In this document: piece after piece, positions 11,709 through 24,010 of the stretch
How positions within the stretch are numbered: the first letter of the stretch is position 1
Layout of the letters: each line of letters starts with the position of its first letter
Source of the DNA: Balaenoptera acutorostrata
Taxonomy: Eukaryota; Chordata; Mammalia; Artiodactyla; Balaenopteridae
Length of the DNA stretch: 64,000 bases
Reading direction: 5' to 3'
Assembly (NCBI RefSeq): GCF_949987535.1
Contig: NC_080077.1
Location: 38,830,561 to 38,894,560 of the forward strand
Notes under the pieces: generated by a model
Seen by the model: the letters and a program-made list of their open reading frames with translations, nothing else
Told to the model about the DNA's origin: nothing
The model's database searches: none
Position numbers and translations under genes: made by a program

Positions 11709-12479
11709 GTTGGGTCATATTTTGGAAGGAATTTACAGGGAATATTATCTGGACTGAAAGCAATAGGGAAAGGGAAACACTAACACAGACCACAGGGAAT
11801 GTTTTTGCCCCAAGATATCCACCTGGGCAGCTGAGGCCTTAGAGTCTTACTGTAAAGAAGGTCTGCTAAATGCGCTCAATATTTCACAGCTATGTTGATA
11901 CACATAGTCCTGTGGGCCTTTCTACAATAGCAGTATAATTTTAAAAGATTTACACTGTTGCTTTATTTAATGTTTCTATATGAGCCTATTTAAAAGAAGT
12001 ACCTTCATCTTCTAAAATCACCTATTCCTCTTCTTCCTCTTCTTCCATTCAGCTTAATATATATAATGTTATCTTTTTGTTTTATGCTTCAGCTTAATTG
12101 CTCCCAACTTCTTTTGTCTTTTTTTTTTGTATCCTACTTAAAGCATTTCATTAACTTTTTCTCTGTTTGTGGTCATTTAAGCTAGTTTTTAAATTATTTG
12201 TGTTTTAATGGGAACATCTGCATTAACAAAAATAGAAATGTATAAAATAGAAAGCATATTTGCATGTATAATACCAACCCCAAAGGTAAATCTCTCCTAC
12301 AGTCTACAATTCATTCATACCTAACTTTTTTAATGTATTTTTTCCTTGAATACATTAAATCACTCTGGCCTGTAGGCTTTCTTCGATGTTATTTCCTCAG
12401 CCTTAAATAATTTTCCCTGGTTAATTCTTCCTTCCCTTTCTGGTTTCAGTTAAACATCATTTTTTTTTCAGGAACGTCT
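11709..12479. other. Unrecognised AT-rich DNA
   Basis: No gene. There is a TTC-rich stretch at 12026-12050 and a T9 run near 12121, but no repeat family I can name. Confidence 0.45.
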
Positions 12480-12915
12480 TCCCAGATGGAGCATGTCTTT
12501 CCAGACTTTGAATGCATATAAATATATTTATAAATGGGATCACTCCATTTATATTGTGTTTATTTTCATGCAAAAGAATGTTATGAAATTTTCCAGGTCA
12601 GTACATGTAGATCTAACTCATTGTTCAACTTTATAGAATTTCAATTTTTTGTTTGTTTATATTCTCTCCTATTTACCAATTATCTTGATATAGATTTTTA
12701 CCAGTGGAACTTATGGTGCAATCAAGATGCTTGTACATATGTATTAGGTCACCTGTACATTAATTTGCTTAGATTCCTTCAGGTCGGATCACTGAGTCAA
12801 AAAATTTTCTCATTTAAATTTAATTTTAATTTTGACACATTTTGCCAGATTTTTCTCCATAAGTTTTCTTTCCAATTTATACTTCCATCAATAGTGTTAA
12901 TTCTTTTAAATTTTA
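12480..12915 (-). repeat. Old L1 3' fragment (antisense)
   Basis: The order of phrases matches antisense 3' regions of ancient L1M-type LINEs: a 'tataaatgggatcactcc' stretch, then 'gatcactgagtcaaaa', 'ttgccagatttttctccata' and 'ccaatttatacttccatc'. Divergence is high. The long + strand frame across it (12534-12944) is chance. Confidence 0.5.
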
Positions 12916-13989
12916 ATCTTTTTTTATCTTATTTTATTTGCTAAGTGTTAACTCACTGTCATTTTGTTATTATAAAAAGCCGTTTATATTTATCTTAAAC
13001 AACACATGTATCAACTGCTACGAATCATTCAGTAATGGCCAAAGTGATTCATTTCACAAAACTGTGAGAACTGAATAGTGCAACACAAGCCTCTAGGTCA
13101 AAATTTTAAATCTTAGCTCATCTATCGAATTCATAAAAGATAAGTGAATGGTAGTAACAGCTTACCTAAGCTTTTACATCGCTTAACCCAAACCTAATCC
13201 AGTAAAATCTCACAGGATTCAAAATTAATTTTCATGTGTAGGAGACAAACAGTTTCAGAAGTCTATGTACAAATTAAAAATAAGATAGCAGACCCAATAT
13301 CATTTTTCTGTTTTTGATATTACAGTGTGAGTGCCATATTTTAGACTCTTATGTAAGATGTCAATTGTATTTATACATATGTTGAAGTTATGAATAGCAT
13401 ACCATTTCACACATTTTCCAAAGCCTTGGAAGTCCATACAAGTATATATAAAAATTTTAATAAAATGACTATTTATAAAGCAGGAACTAAAGAATTAATA
13501 GGAGTAACAATAACAACAACAGGAGCAGCAGCAACAATATCAACAACAACAATAAACCTGAGACTTCATTTTAGAGAATGGAGAATCTCTGACAAAATAC
13601 TGGTTTACCCTTGTTTCTTACTAATAGCAAATTTACAAAAAAAAAAAAAAAAGAAATCAAGAATAACTACATATCCAGAGTTTTAATTTATAATAGACTA
13701 TCCTACACTTAATATTGTCAATGGAAAATATATCCTCAACTATTTACCCTAATTTGGTTAAGAATATAAGTAGCAAATGATATTTAGGCTGCAGAAAAAT
13801 ACCATGAATATCTGTTAATTAGACAAGAAGTAAGTGGCTAGTGGGAAAATAGGAAATATTAGAATATCCTGCATAGTCCAGTCATCATTCACTGCAGAAG
13901 TTAAGAAGAAAAGTGACATGGCAAACATCAACAGATGTAATAATGCTTATGACACCAGATACGGTCAGAGACAAGAAAAAGAAGCTAAG
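12916..13989. other. Unrecognised DNA with an AAC-rich microsatellite and A-run
   Basis: 13508-13556 is an imperfect (AAC)n/(AAT)n/(AGC)n trinucleotide tract. A 16-base A-run lies at 13638-13653. No repeat body is recognised next to the A-run, so it cannot be assigned to a SINE or L1. No gene. Confidence 0.5.
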
Positions 13990-14061
13990 GGGTGTGTGTG
14001 TGTCTTTCTCTCTCTCTCTCTCCCAATCCCACACATACACATACACACACACGCACGCGTG
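13990..14061. repeat. Compound microsatellite (GT)n-(CT)n-(CA)n
   Basis: A GT run, a CT run and a CACA/CGCACGCG run follow one another. Several ORFs of 70-108 codons cross it only because dinucleotide repeats lack stops. Confidence 0.85.
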
Positions 14062-14689
14062 CATGCCTCTCCACAGTCTTATAGATTTGTAGGGTTGGAA
14101 GGACATTGTATCCCATTTCGTTCAAGATCGCTAATAATCTCTCATCAGAGTTCCATCTAACACATCTGACCCAAGGCCATCTGGGCAAGTCATGTCCTTT
14201 TCTAGTGATAGGAGTTCTTGGGCTCATCAGGCAGACCATTCATTCCACAGGCCACGGTAATGTCAGGGAGCTATTCAGCTCTTTACTGGATATCTCTATA
14301 AAAAAGTCCCACAGGCATTTCCAAATCAATCTGTCCAAATTCAAAGTCATTTTATTCCCTGCTGCAAAACTGTTTCTTTTCTAAAATTGTTTCCTGTCAC
14401 AGTTAACAGCCCTACTAGTGCGCCACGCCAGGGCCTGTGGCATTCTCTCTGACCCACTCCCTTCCCCACTCCCATGGCCTGGCAAACAGCAGACACTGAG
14501 TAACAGCATGTAAATGAAAAAGAAAAAAGAAGGAATGGAGGAAAGGAATAAGGGAAACAATAAGGGAGGGAGAGAAAAAGGGAGAATGGGAAGGAGGGTG
14601 TTTCTTTCAATTTGGGAATATATGGAGGCCCAACTGCATTGTTTCTATTGCATTTCCACATTGATAACCCTTGGTCAGGCACTTCTATT
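14062..14689. other. Ancient repeat remnants, unnamed
   Basis: 14085-14140 ('tagatttgtagggttggaag', then 'gacattgtatccc') resembles a mammal-wide LINE-derived sequence that I cannot name. 14518-14600 is a purine-rich stretch. No gene. Confidence 0.4.
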
Positions 14690-15375
14690 TTTTAATTGGA
14701 TTACTGCAATAGCCTACTAACTTGTCTCCTACCTGTCCAAAATTCTCTTATCTCTAAAAACTGTTCCATCAGAACAGTAACGGTTACTACCTCCGGTTTA
14801 AAATATATTTAATGGATCCAACTATTTATAAATCATGTACAAATTCCTTAGCTTAATTTGGGCCCTTAAATCCAATTCTTAGTATGCTTTTATATTTCCA
14901 TCTTGGGCAGCCCCAAACCCATCTACTCCCCCTCCCACGCCCATCTACATGAAGGTCATACAAAGGCACAAGTGAAATGGAATCAACAACCTTGCCACTC
15001 TTCATGCAGTGTTCACCAACTGAAATAGCATGACCTGATTCCTTCTCATCTAAACCCTATACAGTTAATCTCTCCTTAATAGTCAACCTGAAAGTTACAT
15101 CTATAAATCCTTCAACACCTTCAGAATTAAGAAATCCCACCCTCTTTGTGTGTCTACAAAATTTGGCTAAGTCTATTACAGTATTCATTTTAGTCTGAAA
15201 GGGATAAATACAACAATAATGAAAGCACATAATTTTATAGTCCAGGAATCCCTAGGGTGTCAGCTCCTCTGAAGGTTGACCAGGCTCTGGCCATTTCTGC
15301 ATCTTTGTATATCCAGCATTCAAGTCAGAGCCAACAACAGCTCTGCAAATGTCAGCCTACATGATGGACAGAAAC
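14690..15375 (+). repeat. L2 LINE 3' region
   Basis: The order of L2 sense phrases is preserved: 'ttactgcaatagcctactaa' then 'cttgtctcc', 'caaattccttagcttaa', 'atctactccccctcccacgc', and a final 'agctcctctgaaggttgacc' block with the 'tgtatatccagcattcaag' end. It is a long (about 680 bp) but diverged ancient insertion with no open reading frame. Confidence 0.65.
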
Positions 15376-15659
15376 CTGGAGATTTTTTTCCAGAAAAAAA
15401 AAAAAATTAGGTCACATGGCATTTACATTTTTGATAGACCTATCCTAAAGAAAATGTTTCTGCTTATCAAAAGGGTTATATAGTTTTAACTTGACCCTTT
15501 ATATATTGCAGTGTTCCAGGGCTCCTCACATTTGTAATCAGCACCCCCAGACCACTCTGATACTGACCAACTTCAATAAATATGAACCAAGTAAGACATA
15601 CTGATCTGGATGCCCCGAAACAAACATCCCCTCCCTACCATCTGCTCCCTCTGTCTGCT

Positions 15660-15824
15660 TGGTCTCGCTCTCACTTTGGTTCTCTCTCTCCCTCGCTCTT
15701 CCTTTCTTCTTTTTCTCCTTCCCCCTCCTCCCCTTTTTCTTCTCCTCCTTCTCCTTCTCCTTCTCCTTCTTCTTCTCCTCCTTCTCCTCCTCCTTCTCCT
15801 CCTCCTCCTCCTCCTCCTTCTTCT

Positions 15825-15867
<43 letters not shown>

Positions 15868-15868
15868 C
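15660..15868 (+). repeat. Long polypyrimidine tract ending in (CT)n(CA)n
   Basis: About 190 bases of nearly pure C/T (CTT/CTCC/TCC runs), then (TC)n, then (CA)n at about 15848-15867. The minus strand is nearly pure purine. Arg-rich, Leu-rich and Ser/Pro-rich frames across it are artefacts of the repeat. Confidence 0.92.
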
Positions 15869-17906
15869 CTCAGGAAAATTACGGTGTTTTGGACTTAACC
15901 CTCTCCATTTGATTCAGTCCTCTCTCAACACCCAGTGCTGTCTTTTCATTAATTAATTTCAACAAGCAGGTTTGGACAATATTTCACCTTCCTGTGCCCT
16001 TCTGCCATTGGATGAAGCACCAGTGAAGTCCTATAAGAGATATGCATTATAAGCTAAAACTCCACAGGCTGTAGAGGAGTATACTTGTCCTCCCTCTCCT
16101 GAGGACATTAAGCTGAATTTCCATATTTGATGGAGCCGAAGTCACTGGGACCAGAGAGTGGCCAACAGGAAGGTCTGCCTTTACCTATGTTAAGCCTGAA
16201 CTCAGCATCGTGGGGCATGCAGAATACATGCCCCCACCTCACCCAGAAAACATCTTGTTTTTCTGGTCAGAAACACTCTCTAAATGATCAGGACTATTCT
16301 AGTCTAGGTGTAACCCCCACTACTAGATGACACCATTTCTTTAGCACTGGTCAAACTATATACTTAAATTAAAACATCTGCATACATATTATCAGACTCA
16401 TGTAATAAAGGGTTCTTCCCCATTAAAGTCTCTCCCCTGTACACTTGGTATCCACCACTTGTATGAAAAGAGATATGAAGGGAGGGAAGGATAAGCAGAC
16501 AAAAAAGATAACTTTAAGAAGCATAGAACCTAATCCCAGCATCTCTCTTTTATTCCATTCTTCTTGGCTCCCAGTTCAGCATTATGAAAGTCCACTGAAG
16601 GGTCAGATGTTCTCCAGAGCATAAGTATCCCTGAAGCATCACTTAAATAATTAAACAGAACTGACTTGATCATTCAAAAGCCTTTCCTTCTCAAAGATGA
16701 CATTCACTTTAGTATTCAGATCTCATTTGGAAGTTAACTCTGCTGCTCAGACTGCAGAATGCCTTCTGTTTTGTAATTCTAACGTGGCATTATTCTTGTG
16801 CATTAGTGACACGGTGTAAAATGCTCACATTTACAGAGTACTTAGCAGTGATACCAGTAAATCAAGAAGACATTTCAGTAACGCTTAGGTTTTAAACTTC
16901 TACTTCACTCACCCTCTGTCCTAGCCATTAGTGATGTATAATTGAAATCTTAATTTTCACTGACTTAGGCAGAGTCAAGCCACTTCAGGAAACCATAATG
17001 CTACCTGACATGCATGACCTTTTTGATTAAAATAACTTGTCACTTTTAGAAAATGCCCCTTCCTTATCTCATTAACAGCTTCACAGCCTCCAATCTTCAA
17101 AAAAGACATGTATTTTGGGAGATGCCTAGAAAATCTGCTTTACTTTTGGTGGTGTTACTAGAATAATAAAGTATTTATTATTATAAATGTTATTATTAGC
17201 AAGAAGCATTCTGGCTTCTATAGTGAAACATACAAAAACTTAAGAGCGAATATCAAAGCATCTCCAAGGATACAAACAGTTTATAAGAACATCAAATTCA
17301 AAAATATTCCCAATTTATTCACTGCTCTCCAAATATGCAAATATTCACAAAACTAATTAGACCAATCAGTGTCTAATACCTGTATCATAATGTTGACTAA
17401 CGAACAATTCTGTAGATAGCTGTAAGAGATAATTGGATGACATTTAATTTACAGAGGGAGAGAAAAAAAAACATACACACAAACAAGAGCTTATTCCTCT
17501 GCTCAGGTTTTATTGTCTTTTCCCAATTACCCAATTCTAACCAGGGTGAGCTCAGAAGGGTTTGAAGGAGATACCGAGAACTAAAACCTCATTCCATAAA
17601 GCAACTCTTTGAATTAACTGATCTTTCCAAAAGGCATGGGGCGTTGAGGACCAAAACTTGACCCAGGGCACAGATGAAGAACAAAACAACATGCTACAAT
17701 GGGATTTTATTTTTTAACAATATTTGTATTTGGTCCTAGTCAGGTAAGCTGACCTTCTTAAATAGAAACCAATGAGATAGCTAAAGAGATAAGTCTCTGG
17801 AATTGGATGACATAAACTAATGCATTTACAGAGGATTTGGGTTCTGACATCATTTAGTGTCTAACAGAACTAAAGATTTTCAAATGCTTCAGAATACTAC
17901 TGAAGC
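15869..17906. other. Unrecognised DNA
   Basis: I see no repeat family or exon. The 67-codon frame at 16127-16330 has no domain. Confidence 0.5.
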
Positions 17907-18255
17907 CCAAGAAATCTTTTTTTTTTATTTTAACATCTTTATTGGAGTATAATTGCTTTACAATGGTGTGTTAGTTTCTGCTGTATAACAAAGTGAATCA
18001 GCTATACATATACATATACCCCCATATCTCTTCCCTCTTGCGTCTCCCTCCCACCCTCCCTATCCTACCCCTTTAGGTGGTCACAAAGCACTGAGCTGAT
18101 CTCCCTGTGCTCCGCGGCTGCTTCCCACTAGCTATCTATTTTACGTTTGGTAGTGTATATATGTCCATGCCACTCTCTCACTTCGTCCCAGCTTACCCTT
18201 CCCCCTCCCCATGTCCTCAAGTCCATTCTCTACGTCTGCATCTCCAAGAAATCTT
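17907..18255 (-). mobile_element. L1 3'-end insertion (325 bp) with 12 bp TSD
   Basis: A severely 5'-truncated L1, antisense. The T-run at 17919-17926 is the poly-A tail, followed by 'aacatctttattggagtata' and the L1 3' UTR up to 18243. The flanks carry an exact 12 bp duplication CCAAGAAATCTT at 17907-17918 and 18244-18255. It is similar in sequence to the 3' end of the larger copy at 3458, so the two belong to related subfamilies. It contains no ORF2. Confidence 0.93.
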
Positions 18256-20736
18256 AAAGCCTGTCTTGTAGAGCAGGAGATAATTTAGGTCAGAAATACA
18301 TTGTTTGTGCACATGTGTACACCCATACTGCCCACACACACTGCCCTGAAAGATTGGAGCTCCATCACTTGATGATAAATGCCATCACCTTGCTAGAACT
18401 TACAAAATATACTTTAAAATTATAGTTTTCTAATGACAAGGTTTTAAATTTGTATTTAAAATAATATTTTTTAAATACATAAGCTTTTCTGAAAGTTTGG
18501 CATTGCCTGCCGCATATCAGAATTCATGTTTGATCCTTCTTTAAAAAAAATAAAAGACAGACAGATGGAGAATATGAAATAACTTCTTATATAGTAATAT
18601 TGGGTAACAGTCAAAAACATGATTGCTCAGAATTTACATTTGGAAGTAATAAATAATTATATTTGTTTCATCTGAGTATATCGTCAAAGGAGAGGGCAGG
18701 GTTCAGTCCATATTTAAATCTTTGCTAAAATGCAATGTTTTGCTGTACCTATGAAGTCCTAATCAGTTACATACATATGCTTTGTGATGAAGTTTAAAAA
18801 AATAAAAATGTGTCATCTTTGATAGAGAAAGCAATCAGTCCATAGTTATTTAACCATGAAGCTAATTGGCCTGATAAATCTTGAACTTTTGAATTTATTG
18901 ACAACAAACTCTGCCCTACAGAAGCAAGTCATTCAGTTGAAAACAAGCCTTAAAAATGTATATAAGTATGTGTAATATGTGTGTTTCCTTACTCATACAC
19001 AGGCACATGCATATTTGAAATTTAGAAATTAAAAAACAAACAGGAAAAAAAATCCTCATGTCATTTTTTGTTTTGGTTTTAATTAAGTTGTTCAATAACA
19101 CATTCATTTTCTGGGAGACTACTATAAAGTCAAGTTACATATTTGACACTATGTATCAACATGGGTGGTTAGGACTAACATTCACTGTTTTGATGCTTGG
19201 ATTTGCATAGATATAATATTAATAATTGTTAACAGGCTACACCACTCTATTTGCATTTTGCCCCTAAGTATGAAGTTTAATTGACAACTCTAGAGTGCTG
19301 TATAGGTGTAAATTCTAATGCTTTACAGACCCATAATTTAATAGGGAAATTGGTATACATAACAGTAATTCGTTTAATTTCTACTTTAACCACCACTGAA
19401 AAACAAATTATTTGGAGTCCAGCAGGCTTCTGGGACTCTTCACTTTATTCATCTGAATATAATATGAGAAAATCAACATAGCCCAATTGCAACAGAACAA
19501 GTAAATTCAAGATCTTATTTGGTATGCATTCAACATAAACCAACAAACAAAAAGAATTTCTACAACTTGCGCTTTTTAAATGAATGTATAGTGGAAATTT
19601 AAGTAAAAGGAAGGTTTTTTTTTTAAATGATAATACCAAAAAACCTGATAAATATTAGTGAAAAGTAGCATTTTATATTTTAAATTGATACACACATTTT
19701 TGTATTTGCTTGTCATTCCATTTAGTATTGCATGTTCTTCCTCAAAATACATGAGCTACACTCTGTAAAAGTTCCCTACAAAATACTGTCCATTTGTGAA
19801 ATTTGAGAATTTGTTCAAATAAATTCAAATATAAATACATGTTTTTATCCAATAGGAGTTAAGATAAAAGGAAAACAAATGAATCAAGTGTCTGACAGAG
19901 AAATATGAATGATACAATTTTTTTTTCTATGCAAGGGACATACATTCTGAATTTAGGAAAAATATCTGCATAACCCATTATTATTCTTCCTCCAACTACC
20001 CAAGGATGTCTGAAATACAAACATGACCAGGATAACAGAAAAAAGACTCTCTGGTTTTCATTAAATTAACTGCTGGAAAAAGAGTTTTAGATAAGATACA
20101 GGTAATTAGCAGGAAAATTCATATTACATGTTGGTTAGCATATTTTTTCTAAATGAGATATACCTCACAACTCCACTACTGAGTTATAGCCTTCCTCTTG
20201 ATAAAGAGAATTATTTGATTAAAATGTATCCCTTACATATATAGTCCTCCTAGGCTTGAGATAGTTGTTTTATCTCTTTTCAATTTTTAAATCACTAACA
20301 GAAAGCTGACTGTCCTGATTTTAAGTCAACATTAATGTTCATATTAAAACACATTTATGAATGAAATATTAATATCCCAGGTCCATATCTGTTTTTTGAT
20401 TGTTCTAAACTAGAAAAAGGCAGACCAAAATGGTCCAGTGGATAGAGAGGAGTGAGCGCCATCACTGTCCTTGACACCTCCTTAACTCTTCTTCTAAATC
20501 CTTAGAAACTAAATGACACTGAATGATGGAAAGGAGGAAAACTCACAACTTTATATACTTTATATGCTTTGATTTTTAACTCATTCCTCTTGTAGAAAAT
20601 TTTGCTTCCAATGCAGTTGTGTAACAAGGTGGTACATCCTAATTCTTCATCATTTGCAAATACATGGTGATGATGGTTAATTTCAGGTATTAACTGGAGG
20701 GTGGTTTTGGGTGAGATTAACATTTAAATCAGTGAA
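18256..20736. other. Unrecognised AT-rich DNA
   Basis: No gene and no repeat that I can name. Short A/T runs occur at 18541-18550 and 19616-19624. Frames of about 65 codons (18916-19107, 19281-19481, 19445-19639, 20502-20723) overlap on both strands and look random. Confidence 0.5.
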
Positions 20737-21052
20737 TTTGGGTAGTGCAGATTGTTCTCCATATGTGGGTGAGCCTCATCCAATCAGTTGAAGGTCTGAA
20801 CAGAACAAACAGAATGGCTTCTACAGTAAGAGGGAATTCTCCAGCAAACTGCTGGTGGATTATAACTACACCATTGGCTATCCTGGGTCTCCAGCCTGCC
20901 AGCCCACACTGCAGATTTTGAACTCACCAACCCCCATAATCACGTAAGCCAATCCTTATAAATGAATCCCTTTCAAATATATATACATGTATATATTTGT
21001 ATATACTTGTCTTATTGGTTCTGTTTCTCTGGAGAAATCTGACTAATAAACA
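20737..21052 (+). repeat. Ancient LTR-like repeat
   Basis: It contains 'gggtgagcctcatccaatca' followed by 'gttgaaggtctgaa', 'ctatcctgggtctccagcct', and an end block 'attggttctgtttctctgga' plus 'gaaatctgactaata'. This is a widely scattered mammalian repeat with an LTR-like end. I recognise the phrases but am not certain of the family name. Confidence 0.5.
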
Positions 21053-22089
21053 GTGCATAGACCAGTAACTTTTCTAAAAATTCTTTCTATAAAATTATAT
21101 TTTAATTCATTATTAAGTTTTAGTGCTTCAGAATGCTCTCCTTGTACATGAGAATATATTTCATTAGCTGTGTTGTGGTTCATTTACGCACTTTTGTATC
21201 CACATGGAAATAAGACAATTCGGTACTCTTTTTTCACATTCAGGTGAAAAAGGAAAACATAAATTGAGTAGTGGATTCTCTGAACATTTCTATTCTTTTA
21301 AAAAATGTATTATAATATTTCTTCAAAATTCAGTTTATTCACCATTTGTTACTTCTTCGAAGTGCATTACTCTATTTTATTTTATCTATTATTTAACCTT
21401 ATAGATGGAATATCTAAGGAGTAGTTCAATGTTTTCTGTATTATGTAGAATGGGTTGTTGGTTAAGACTGGTTAATAACTTTATTTCTGCTTCCATGTTT
21501 AAAGTTTTCCTCTTTCTTCTTCTTAATAACTAAGCCTAAGCTAAAATGAGGAGATAAATGGATTTGGGTCCAGAAAATTAATTCTTTAATGATGGGTAGC
21601 TGCAGAGGTCAAGCACACTAACATTTCATTATCATAAGCATTACAAGTGCTTCATCTTCTCTTACCTTCTGCAGGACATACTCTCTGAGGATCAAGACAA
21701 AATGTTAATAAGAGGTGTGCAGGCAATAAACTTAGTCTTCTGTAAGTCCTATTAGAATTCTCTGTTAGAAAATAGAAGATAATGTCCACCATAATATCAC
21801 TTCCCTTTCAAGGGTCCTCGCTGATGCACTCCACCTCAACTGCATTCTCTTACCTCTAAGTCAGCTGACGTTGCCCTGGCAAGAACTGATTACTCTGAAA
21901 AGCACATTCTTCAGTTCAGTGGCCAACCTTTTTGCTTACAGAAGCAGAAAACTCCCAAACCAATGTGCCAATATAGTAGGCTTACATTTTGACATTGGGC
22001 TTTTGTCTCCTGTTATTCACAGAATCTGATACTTATATATACAGTCTACAGTCTCCATTGAAAACTTCATAGCCTCTGTTGAAACCACT
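21053..22089. other. Unrecognised DNA
   Basis: No gene or clear repeat. AT-rich, with a T-rich frame at 21204-21404 that has no domain. Confidence 0.5.
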
Positions 22090-22108
22090 AAAAGAAGACA
22101 CATGGAAA

Positions 22109-22443
22109 GGGCTTCCCTGGTGGTGCAGTGGTTAAGAATCCACCTGCCAATGCAGAGGACAAGGGTTCGAGCCCTGGTCTGGGAAGATCCCACATGCTGT
22201 GGAGCAACTAAGCCCGTGCGCCACAACTACTGAGCCTGCGCTCTAGAGCTCGCAAGCCACGACTACTGAAGCCCGCACGCCTAGAGCCGGTGCACCACAA
22301 CAAGAGAAGCCACCACAATGAGAAGCCTGCGCACCGCAACGAAGAGTAGCTCCCACTCTTCGCAACTAGAGAGAGCCCACACAGCAACGAAGATCCAACG
22401 CAGCCAAAAATAAATAAATAAAATAAATAAATTTATATTAAAA
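22109..22443 (+). mobile_element. CHR-type SINE (longer form) with TSD
   Basis: A tRNA-Glu-derived SINE. Its polymerase III promoter has an A box TGGTGCAGTGG at 22121-22131 and a B box GGTTCGAGCC at 22164-22173. The tail is (AAAT)n-rich. The flanks carry a 19 bp duplication with one mismatch at 22090-22108 and 22444-22462 (aaaagaagacac[a/c]tggaaa). The body is longer than in the other two copies, with an extra 'ctcgcaagccacgactactg' segment, which suggests an older or different CHR subfamily. Many CpG sites have decayed to TG/CA. It is not a functional tRNA gene. Confidence 0.92.
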
Positions 22444-22462
22444 AAAAGAAGACACCTGGAAA

Positions 22463-23884
22463 AACCATGTTAATTTTTGTTTTAACAGATATAGTCATTT
22501 CCCCCTGAAGAGACACAGTTTTAATCTAAAGGAAAAAGAAACACAGCAAGAATCAATAAAGCCTACTGTTATCCTTACTTCAAAGTTTCATCCAAAGAAC
22601 ACCTTATTTCTTGACTTTTTCTCATCTTCAAGAGAAAATATCCTTTTGGGAAGAATTACAGTTTCGCTAATTTTGGAAGTTATAATGGCACTCACCTCAG
22701 GCAGCTGTAGAGGATCCAAACCATTTTGTGTGCATCTTGTAATGCTTCATAACGTACCTATTCAATTTCCTGTCTTTATGAGGATGTTCTCATTCTAATC
22801 TAATAACATTCTCTATAGATGAATGGATAGGTATTACAGATTCATTTTCATCATTTATATGAAAGCACTTCTACTTTCACTTTTCTTTCTTTTTTCTTAC
22901 AATGTTAAAGTTTCGTGGCTTTTAGCCATAATATCAAAATTTTCCATGAAATTTTTTTCCTACCTAGATTTTTAGGATAAGCCTCCTTTCTTTAAAAAAA
23001 AATAGGGTTGGTGGATTTCTTTGTTCTACGTAGTTTTTCTTTATTTTAGGGCTCTGAAGCTATCACAATGTTGAGTTATATAAGGAAAGTTCTATCCTTT
23101 AATAATTCTTCAAATATTTCTGGCTAACAATCTAACAAAATAGCTGGACATATAAATATGGTGAAACAACTCACAGTATTTGTGAATAAAAACTGTGAAT
23201 CTGGACTTATGAATACCTAGGAACCCAGGAAGCAAACTGTAGTTCCGCTATGGTGATAAACTTTTTTACTCTTGAATGTAAAGTCTAGAAATCTTCAACT
23301 TGAATCATCCATTGGTAACTGGTAACCTTCTCTTCTATGGAAACAGTCCAGGCCTTGCTCCAGACACAAGAAAGATGTAGGCTAGACAAGGCTCAGTGCT
23401 TTTCCTTCTGCCCTTTTAGTGTTTCCTCCCTCTCTCGGGGTCTTTCCCTCCCAAATTCACTTCGTATCTCAAATCCTGGCCTGTCTCTCATTCTTTCAGG
23501 AATACAGTATATTACTTAACTTGCTGTCTTTAACCACCAATAATAGTCACTAGCTTTTAGGGGTATGTATAGTTTAATTACATGTATGCAGAGACAGAAA
23601 ACAGTAAGTTCTGATGGTGAAGTTAGACTTCATGGTTTCCAGCAGGAATGATGTATTGGGGAGAGAATAGCCTTCTGCCCAAATTACACTTCAGCAAAGA
23701 GAAGAGCTTATAGGTGAAGCCAGAACTCTGCTGGGTCAATTTTCTAAATGTTAGATTTTTCAAACAGACAATATTTGTTTTGGTATCTGAGGGGCAAAGA
23801 AAATCTGGCAGCAAATATAAAAGTTATAAGATATACTGATCTCTGATGTTGATAGTATTAAGTCCCTGCTTTATTTGATTAATA
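22463..23884. other. Unrecognised AT-rich DNA
   Basis: No gene or clear repeat. T-rich segments lie near 22870-22900, with an A-run at 22994-23002. Confidence 0.5.
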
Positions 23885-24010
23885 ATATAAATTTTATAGA
23901 TACTGTGTGCTTACCATATATCAGGCACTATTCTAAGCACTGTATGCATATTTGATCATCTATGCAGACCTCACAACAACCATGTGTCCATCTATGATAG
24001 GCAAAAATCT
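23885..24010 (-). repeat. MIR SINE fragment
   Basis: The antisense MIR phrase 'ccatatatcaggcactattc' followed by 'taagcactgtatgcatattt' and 'acctcacaacaaccatgtg' is clear on the + strand. The copy lacks the tRNA head. Confidence 0.65.

Noticed and set aside
13508..13556. Short regularly spaced AAC units suggestive of an array
   Set aside because: It is a trinucleotide microsatellite without unique spacers. CRISPR arrays do not apply to a mammalian genome.
15573..15956. Arg-rich, Leu-rich and Ser/Pro-rich open frames of 63-124 codons on both strands
   Set aside because: They lie in the polypyrimidine microsatellite; the repeat lacks stop codons in all frames.
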